From Amaricoccus macauensis_A (GTDB lineage Bacteria; Pseudomonadota; Alphaproteobacteria; Rhodobacterales; Rhodobacteraceae): DNA of 64,000 bases. The translations under genes and the position numbers were made by a program. The notes beneath the pieces are model-generated. The model ran no database searches. It was given only the letters and a program-made list of their open reading frames with translations, and was not told where the DNA came from. Positions 59,473 through 64,000 of the stretch are shown here, piece by piece (the stretch's first letter is position 1; every line of letters starts with the position of its first letter). Location: positions 496,001 through 560,000 of the forward strand of contig NZ_JBNAFY010000001.1 in NCBI RefSeq assembly GCF_049800915.1. Direction: 5' to 3'.

Positions 59473-60228
59473 ATGCGAATCATGGTTCTGCCGGAGGAGA
59501 TCGACGGCGCGCTCGACGCAGCGCAACCGATCACGCCACAGATCGCGCGACATCTGCGCTCGCGCATCATCCGGGGGGATCTCAAGCCCGGAAACCGCAT
59601 CTCGGAAGCCGAGATCGCGCGCCGGTTCGATGTCAGTCGCCAGCCGGTCCGCGAGGCTTTCATCAAGCTTGCCGAACAGGGCCTGCTCGCCATCCTGCCG
59701 CAACGGGGAACCATCGTCAGCCGCATCGCCTGGTCCGCCGTGCATGACGCGCGTTTCCTGCGCGAGGCGATCGAGGCGGATATCGTTGCGATCCTAGCCA
59801 ATGACCCATCCCCGGGGCTGATCCGCGATCTCCGCGCCCAGATCGAGGGGCAGCGCGCTGTCGCGCAATCGGAGCCCATGCGCTTCATCGAGTGTGACGA
59901 CCTCTTTCACCGTACGCTTGCAGAGGCGGCTGGAAAGAGCGGCGCCTGGAAATCCATAGAGGGGCTGAAGGCACAGATGGATCGCGTGCGCTTCCTCTCG
60001 CTCGGCCATTTTCCCGTCGACAAGCTGATCTCGCAGCACGTGGCGGTGATCGATGGCATCGAGAAGGCCAACAAGACGGGCGCCAACAGGGCGATCCGCG
60101 TCCATCTGCGCGAGGTCCTGCGGGATCTGCCGGAGATCTGCGGGGCCAACCCCCAGTATTTCGAAATGCCGGCGGGGGTTCTCCCCGAACCGGTGAATGC
60201 ACCCATTCAGGGAGGAGTGGAAAAATGA
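59473..60228 (+). CDS. GntR-family regulator with FCD domain
   Basis: A 251-residue regulator. The winged helix-turn-helix has LKPGNRISEAEIARRFDVSR then QPVREAFIKLAEQGLL. The C-terminal FCD domain binds organic-acid ligands; its ECDDLFHRTLAEAAG and the later His in RVHLREVL are typical metal/ligand positions. GAGGGAGGA precedes the ATG. It overlaps dctP by four bases, so it is co-transcribed with the transporter it probably controls. Likely inducer is a sugar acid. Confidence 0.92.
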   Translation: MRIMVLPEEIDGALDAAQPITPQIARHLRSRIIRGDLKPGNRISEAEIARRFDVSRQPVREAFIKLAEQGLLAILPQRGTIVSRIAWSAVHDARFLREAIEADIVAILANDPSPGLIRDLRAQIEGQRAVAQSEPMRFIECDDLFHRTLAEAAGKSGAWKSIEGLKAQMDRVRFLSLGHFPVDKLISQHVAVIDGIEKANKTGANRAIRVHLREVLRDLPEICGANPQYFEMPAGVLPEPVNAPIQGGVEK

Positions 60229-61196
60229 CGTTCGATTGGAGAAAACCCGTCCTTGCCGGAACCCTTGCCGTCTTCGCGGCGGTCCCGGCACTGGCGCAGG
60301 AGGTGACCCTCAAGCTCGGGCACCTCGCCAACGAGGACAACCCGTGGCACCAGGCCGCGGTCAAGTTCGGCGAGGAACTGGCTTCTCTGACCGAAGGCCG
60401 CATGGTGGTCGAGGTCTTCCCGAACGAGAGCCTCGGCAAGGAAATCGACCTCATCAACGGGATGCAGCTCGGCACCGTCGACATGACGATCACCGGCGAG
60501 AGCCTGCAGAACTGGGCACCGATGGCCGCACTTCTCGCCGTGCCCTATGCCTACAGCTCCATCGAGCACATGGACGAGGTGGCCTCCGGCGAGATCGGGG
60601 ACCAGATCGAGGCGCAGATCGTCGAGAAGGCCCAGATCCGGCCGATCGCCTATTTCGCCCGCGGTCCGCGCAACCTCACCTCGAACCGTCCGATCACCAC
60701 GCCCGATGAACTCGACGGGCTGAAGATGCGCGTGCCGAACGTGCCGCTCTTCGTGGATGTCTGGGACGCGCTCGGCGCAAACCCCGGTCCGATGGCGTTC
60801 TCGGAGGTCTTCACCTCGCTCCAGAACGGCACGATCGACGCGCAGGAAAACCCCCTCGCCCTGATCCGCTCCGCCTCGTTCTACGAGGTCCAGAGCCATG
60901 TGAACATGACCGAGCATGTCCGGTCCTGGATCTACCTCACCATCGCGGAAAACACCTGGCAGGGCCTCTCGGAAGAGGATCGCGCGGCCGTCATGGAAGC
61001 GGCAACCGTCGCGCAGGCCTATGAGCGCGAGCTTTTCCAGGAAAGCCTCGACGCCGACCGCGCCTTCCTCGAGGAACAGGGCATGACCTTCGTCGAAGTC
61101 GATGGCGCCGCCTTCCAGGCCGCGGCAAAGGATGCTGTGCTCGCCAATGTGAACGACGAGATCAAGCCGATCGTCGAAGGTCTGTTCACGCAATAG
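60225..61196 (+). CDS. dctP: TRAP transporter substrate-binding protein
   Basis: A 323-residue DctP-type periplasmic binding protein, signal peptide ending ALAQE. Family marks are KLGHLANEDNPWHQAAVKFG, IDLINGMQLGTVDM, and MRVPNVPLFVDVW with the ligand-binding Arg. Context points to a hexuronate or aldonate ligand. Confidence 0.93.
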   Translation: MTFDWRKPVLAGTLAVFAAVPALAQEVTLKLGHLANEDNPWHQAAVKFGEELASLTEGRMVVEVFPNESLGKEIDLINGMQLGTVDMTITGESLQNWAPMAALLAVPYAYSSIEHMDEVASGEIGDQIEAQIVEKAQIRPIAYFARGPRNLTSNRPITTPDELDGLKMRVPNVPLFVDVWDALGANPGPMAFSEVFTSLQNGTIDAQENPLALIRSASFYEVQSHVNMTEHVRSWIYLTIAENTWQGLSEEDRAAVMEAATVAQAYERELFQESLDADRAFLEEQGMTFVEVDGAAFQAAAKDAVLANVNDEIKPIVEGLFTQ

Positions 61197-61362
61197 GTGC
61201 AACACGGATATCGCGGAGCGAGCCCAAGGGGTCGCTCCAACCTGACGAACAGGCCAGGAGCCCTCTCAGACGTCATGTTCGGCGGAAAGGGTCCTGGTCC
61301 AGTGTCGGCGCGGCCGGTCCTCTCCGCGTCGACACACCCCTCCGGACCAAGGAAACTGAAAC

Positions 61363-61866
61363 ATGCCGCGCGCCGGCAAGCTGATCGCGACCATCGCCAC
61401 ACTCGCCCGGCTCGGCACGGGACTGTCCTTCGCCGTGCTCATCGCCGCCGTCCTGATGCAGGTCGTCGGGCGGCTGACCAACAGCGCCCCGGTCTGGACC
61501 GAGGAACTCACCCGCTATGCGCTGCTCTTCACCGTCGCGTTCGGCGCCGGGCTCTCGTTCCGCACCGGCGACCTCGTGAACGTGGACGTGGTGAGTGAAT
61601 CGCTGCCAGGGCGTCTGCCCTGGATGCTGCGGTTTCTGGGCGCCATCGCCACCGCGGGACTGGCACTCTTCCTGCTGCCGCACGCCTGGAAATACGTCTC
61701 GATCGGCCGCATGCAGACCTCTCCCGCACTCGGGTTGCGCATGGATGCGGTCCATTTCACCATCTGGCTGATGCTGGCGCTCATCGCGCTCTTCGCGGTC
61801 CTGCGCGTTGTCGGAATGCTCACCGGCTCCGAGGATGGCCGGCCCGTGCTGCGCGAGGAGGATTGA
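61363..61866 (+). CDS. dctQ: TRAP transporter small permease
   Basis: A 167-residue DctQ-type membrane protein with four hydrophobic segments; WTEELTRYALLFTVAFGAGL and the FRTGDLVNVD loop are family-typical. It lies 166 bp after dctP and five bases before dctM. Confidence 0.92.
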   Translation: MPRAGKLIATIATLARLGTGLSFAVLIAAVLMQVVGRLTNSAPVWTEELTRYALLFTVAFGAGLSFRTGDLVNVDVVSESLPGRLPWMLRFLGAIATAGLALFLLPHAWKYVSIGRMQTSPALGLRMDAVHFTIWLMLALIALFAVLRVVGMLTGSEDGRPVLREED

Positions 61867-61870
61867 ACCC

Positions 61871-63148
61871 ATGGACGTCGCGATCCTTCTCTCCGTCTTC
61901 ATCGGCGGGCTCGTGCTCGGAATACCCGTCGCGATCACGCTCGGCCTCTCCTCGCTGGCCTACATCCTCGTGGCCGGCATCCCGCCTGTCGTCATGCCGC
62001 AGAAGATGTATGCGGGCATGGATGTCTTCGTCCTGCTTTCCATTCCCGGCTTCATCCTCGCGGGCAACCTGATGAACCAGGGCGGTATCACCGGCCGCAT
62101 CATCCGCTTCGCCAATGCCCTTGTGGGCTGGATCCGCGGCGGGCTGGGGCTGACGAATATCGCCGCCTCCATGCTCTTCGGCGGCATCACCGGCACAGCG
62201 GTCGCCGACGCGGCCTCCATAGGTGGCGTGATGATCCCGGGCATGAAGAAGGCAGGCTATCCCGGCGATTTCTCTGCCGCCGTCACAGCCGCATCCTCCA
62301 CCGTCGGGCCGATCATTCCGCCCTCGGTCCCGATGATCATCGTCGGTGCGCTCTCGGGCATCTCGGTGGGCCAGATGTTCCTGGCCGGCGCGGTTCCCGG
62401 CATCCTCATGGGCGTCGCGATGATGGTGACGGCCTATGTCATCGCCAGGAAGCGCAATTTCCCCCGGCAGGACTGGCTGGGTGCGCGGGAGGTCGGCCGT
62501 TCCTTCGCCGGGGCCTTCTGGGCGCTGGCGATGACCTTCCTCATCATCTACGGCCTGCTCTCTGGCCTTGCCACGCCGACCGAAACTGCCGTGGTGGCCT
62601 CGGTCTACGCCTTCTTCGTCGGCGCGTTCATCTACCGCGAACTGCCGCTTCGCAAGGTGCCGGGGATCATCATCGACAGCGCGATTTCTGCAGCGGGCAT
62701 CCTGGCGCTGGTAGGCTTTGCCAATGTCTTCGGCTGGATTCTCGTCTCCGAGCGCATCCCGCAGGCGATTGCCGATGGCGTGCTTGCGGTGACGGACAAT
62801 CGCATCCTGGTGATCCTGCTCATCAATCTGCTCCTCCTCTTCGTCGGCATGTTCATGGAGACGATTGCCGCGCTGATCATCCTCTTCGTGCCCCTTCTCT
62901 CGCTGGCAGAGGCCGTGGGGATCGAACCGCTGCATTTCGCCACCTTTGCCGTCCTCAACCTGATCATCGGGCTGACGACGCCGCCCGTGGGCGTCTGCCT
63001 CTTCGTCTGCGCGGGCATTGCCCGGCTGCCGCTCATGCCGGTGATCGTGGCGATCATGCCCTTCCTGTTGTCGAACCTGCTGGTGCTGCTGATGGTCTCC
63101 TACATACCCGCGCTCGCGACCTGGCTGCCCTCCCTCCTGACCCCGTGA
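61871..63148 (+). CDS. dctM: TRAP transporter large permease
   Basis: A 425-residue DctM-type permease with about twelve membrane segments. Segments such as SIPGFILAGNLMNQGGIT, ASSTVGPIIPPSVPMIIVGA and the late GLTTPPVGVCLFV are characteristic. It exchanges Na+ for the DctP ligand. ATG 61871 is chosen, five bases after the dctQ stop. Confidence 0.94.
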   Translation: MDVAILLSVFIGGLVLGIPVAITLGLSSLAYILVAGIPPVVMPQKMYAGMDVFVLLSIPGFILAGNLMNQGGITGRIIRFANALVGWIRGGLGLTNIAASMLFGGITGTAVADAASIGGVMIPGMKKAGYPGDFSAAVTAASSTVGPIIPPSVPMIIVGALSGISVGQMFLAGAVPGILMGVAMMVTAYVIARKRNFPRQDWLGAREVGRSFAGAFWALAMTFLIIYGLLSGLATPTETAVVASVYAFFVGAFIYRELPLRKVPGIIIDSAISAAGILALVGFANVFGWILVSERIPQAIADGVLAVTDNRILVILLINLLLLFVGMFMETIAALIILFVPLLSLAEAVGIEPLHFATFAVLNLIIGLTTPPVGVCLFVCAGIARLPLMPVIVAIMPFLLSNLLVLLMVSYIPALATWLPSLLTP

Positions 63149-63156
63149 GGCCGGAT

Positions 63157-64000
63157 ATGAAGACCCGAGTTTGCCGCCTGCATGGCCGGAACGACCTGCG
63201 CATCGAAACCGAAACCGTTCCCGAGCCAGGGGAGGGGCAGGTCCTCCTCGCCATCGAGGCGGGCGGCATTTGCGGCTCCGACATGCACTACCTGAGCGAG
63301 GGCGGGATCGGCACGATCCGTGTGCGCGAGCCGATCATCCTGGGCCATGAAGCATCGGGCAGGGTGGTCGAACCCGGACCCGGCGTGTCCGGTCTGTCAC
63401 CGGGCGACGCGGTGGCAATCAACCCGAGCCGGCCTTGCGGCACCTGCATCTATTGCGCCGAGGGCCTGCCGATGCATTGCCTCCAGATGCGCTTCAACGG
63501 GTCCGCGATCCGGCTCCCCCACGAGCAGGGGCTTTTCCGCGAACGGATCGTCGTGGATGCGACGCAGTGCATCCGGTTGCCGGAGGGCGCGGATCTCGAT
63601 GCGGTAGCCTGTGCAGAGCCCCTCGCGGTCTGCCTCCATGCGCGCCGGATGGCGGGCGATGTGGCGGGCAAGCGTGTCCTCGTCACCGGTGCGGGGCCCA
63701 TCGGCAGCCTCTGTGCCGCCGCGGCGGCGGAAGCGGGCGCAGCGGAGGTCGTCGTGACCGATCTTGAGGACGCGGTGCTCGATGTTGCGCGCAGGATGGG
63801 CGCAACCCGGACGATCAACGTGGTCCGCGACGGCGCGGAAATGGAACACTACGGCGAGAACAAGGGCTATTTCGACGTCGCCTTCGAATGCTCCGCCGCC
63901 GCGCCCGCGATCCGCTCGGCTGTCAACACGCTCCGGCCCAGAGGCGTCCTGATCCAGGTCGGCGTCGCGGGCGATACCCCCATGCCGGTCAACGCACTCG
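63157..64000 (+). CDS. L-idonate 5-dehydrogenase-like zinc dehydrogenase (partial)
   Basis: The first 281 residues of a medium-chain zinc dehydrogenase; the gene runs off the window. The catalytic zinc ligand C39 lies in GGICGSDMH, with H64-E65 in GHEASG; the structural zinc cysteines are C94, C97, C100 and C108. A Rossmann loop reads VLVTGAGPIGSL. It resembles L-idonate 5-dehydrogenase of sugar-acid catabolism. It starts eight bases after dctM. Confidence 0.88.
   Translation, partial: MKTRVCRLHGRNDLRIETETVPEPGEGQVLLAIEAGGICGSDMHYLSEGGIGTIRVREPIILGHEASGRVVEPGPGVSGLSPGDAVAINPSRPCGTCIYCAEGLPMHCLQMRFNGSAIRLPHEQGLFRERIVVDATQCIRLPEGADLDAVACAEPLAVCLHARRMAGDVAGKRVLVTGAGPIGSLCAAAAAEAGAAEVVVTDLEDAVLDVARRMGATRTINVVRDGAEMEHYGENKGYFDVAFECSAAAPAIRSAVNTLRPRGVLIQVGVAGDTPMPVNAL

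Overview
The window looks like a chromosomal segment of a marine-type alphaproteobacterium of the Rhodobacterales (Roseobacter group). The evidence is a high G+C content, the DUF6477/DUF6456 pair, DUF3572 divergent from a PleD-type diguanylate cyclase, an MttB-superfamily methyltransferase, a DctPQM-type TRAP transporter, and an apparently inactive PyrC beside PyrB. Most of the window is well-packed housekeeping and accessory metabolism. No rRNA, phage, CRISPR array or intact insertion sequence was seen.

Region by region. 0-10 kb: a dialkylglycine decarboxylase-type aminotransferase, a GSCFA protein and a sulfotransferase next to guaA, an AEC exporter divergent from an MttB-like methyltransferase, and the otsA-otsB trehalose genes. 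10-16 kb: DUF6477 and DUF6456 divergent from a shared AT-rich region with CtrA-like sites, a SAM methyltransferase, tpiA, and sufT/sufA separated by a SatD-DUF3307 pair. 16-26 kb: glpQ, tgt, an HD protein, a tandem 187-bp repeat with small ORFs, a GNAT enzyme, ktrB-ktrA, and lon behind a good RpoH-type promoter. 26-45 kb: an aldehyde dehydrogenase, two tRNA-Val genes, a second sulfotransferase, pleD/DUF3572, rpmG (55 aa), a mepA locus, a pyrB-PH-pyrC'-plsY operon, ilvA and an esterase.

45-49 kb: directly downstream of tRNA-Thr(CGT) is a lone 1122-residue protein joining a PLD-type nuclease domain to a superfamily 2 helicase. Its base composition looks unlike its surroundings. It resembles a single-gene anti-foreign-DNA system and is the strongest candidate for an undescribed system here.

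49-58 kb: a quinoprotein (PQQ) alcohol-oxidation locus like the Pseudomonas ped/exa loci. It holds the dehydrogenase (with the Asp-x-Asp signature of lanthanide-dependent enzymes), a Sel1-like protein, a beta-propeller protein, two solute-binding proteins, cytochrome c-550 PedF and a NosR-like membrane iron-sulfur flavoprotein. A 15-bp motif lies about 100 bp upstream of both the dehydrogenase and pedF, in the direction of each gene.

58-64 kb: a sugar-acid catabolic locus. uxuA is divergent from a GntR/FCD regulator, which is followed by a TRAP transporter and the start of an L-idonate dehydrogenase-like gene that runs off the window. Repeated TATGG/CCATA elements flank uxuA.
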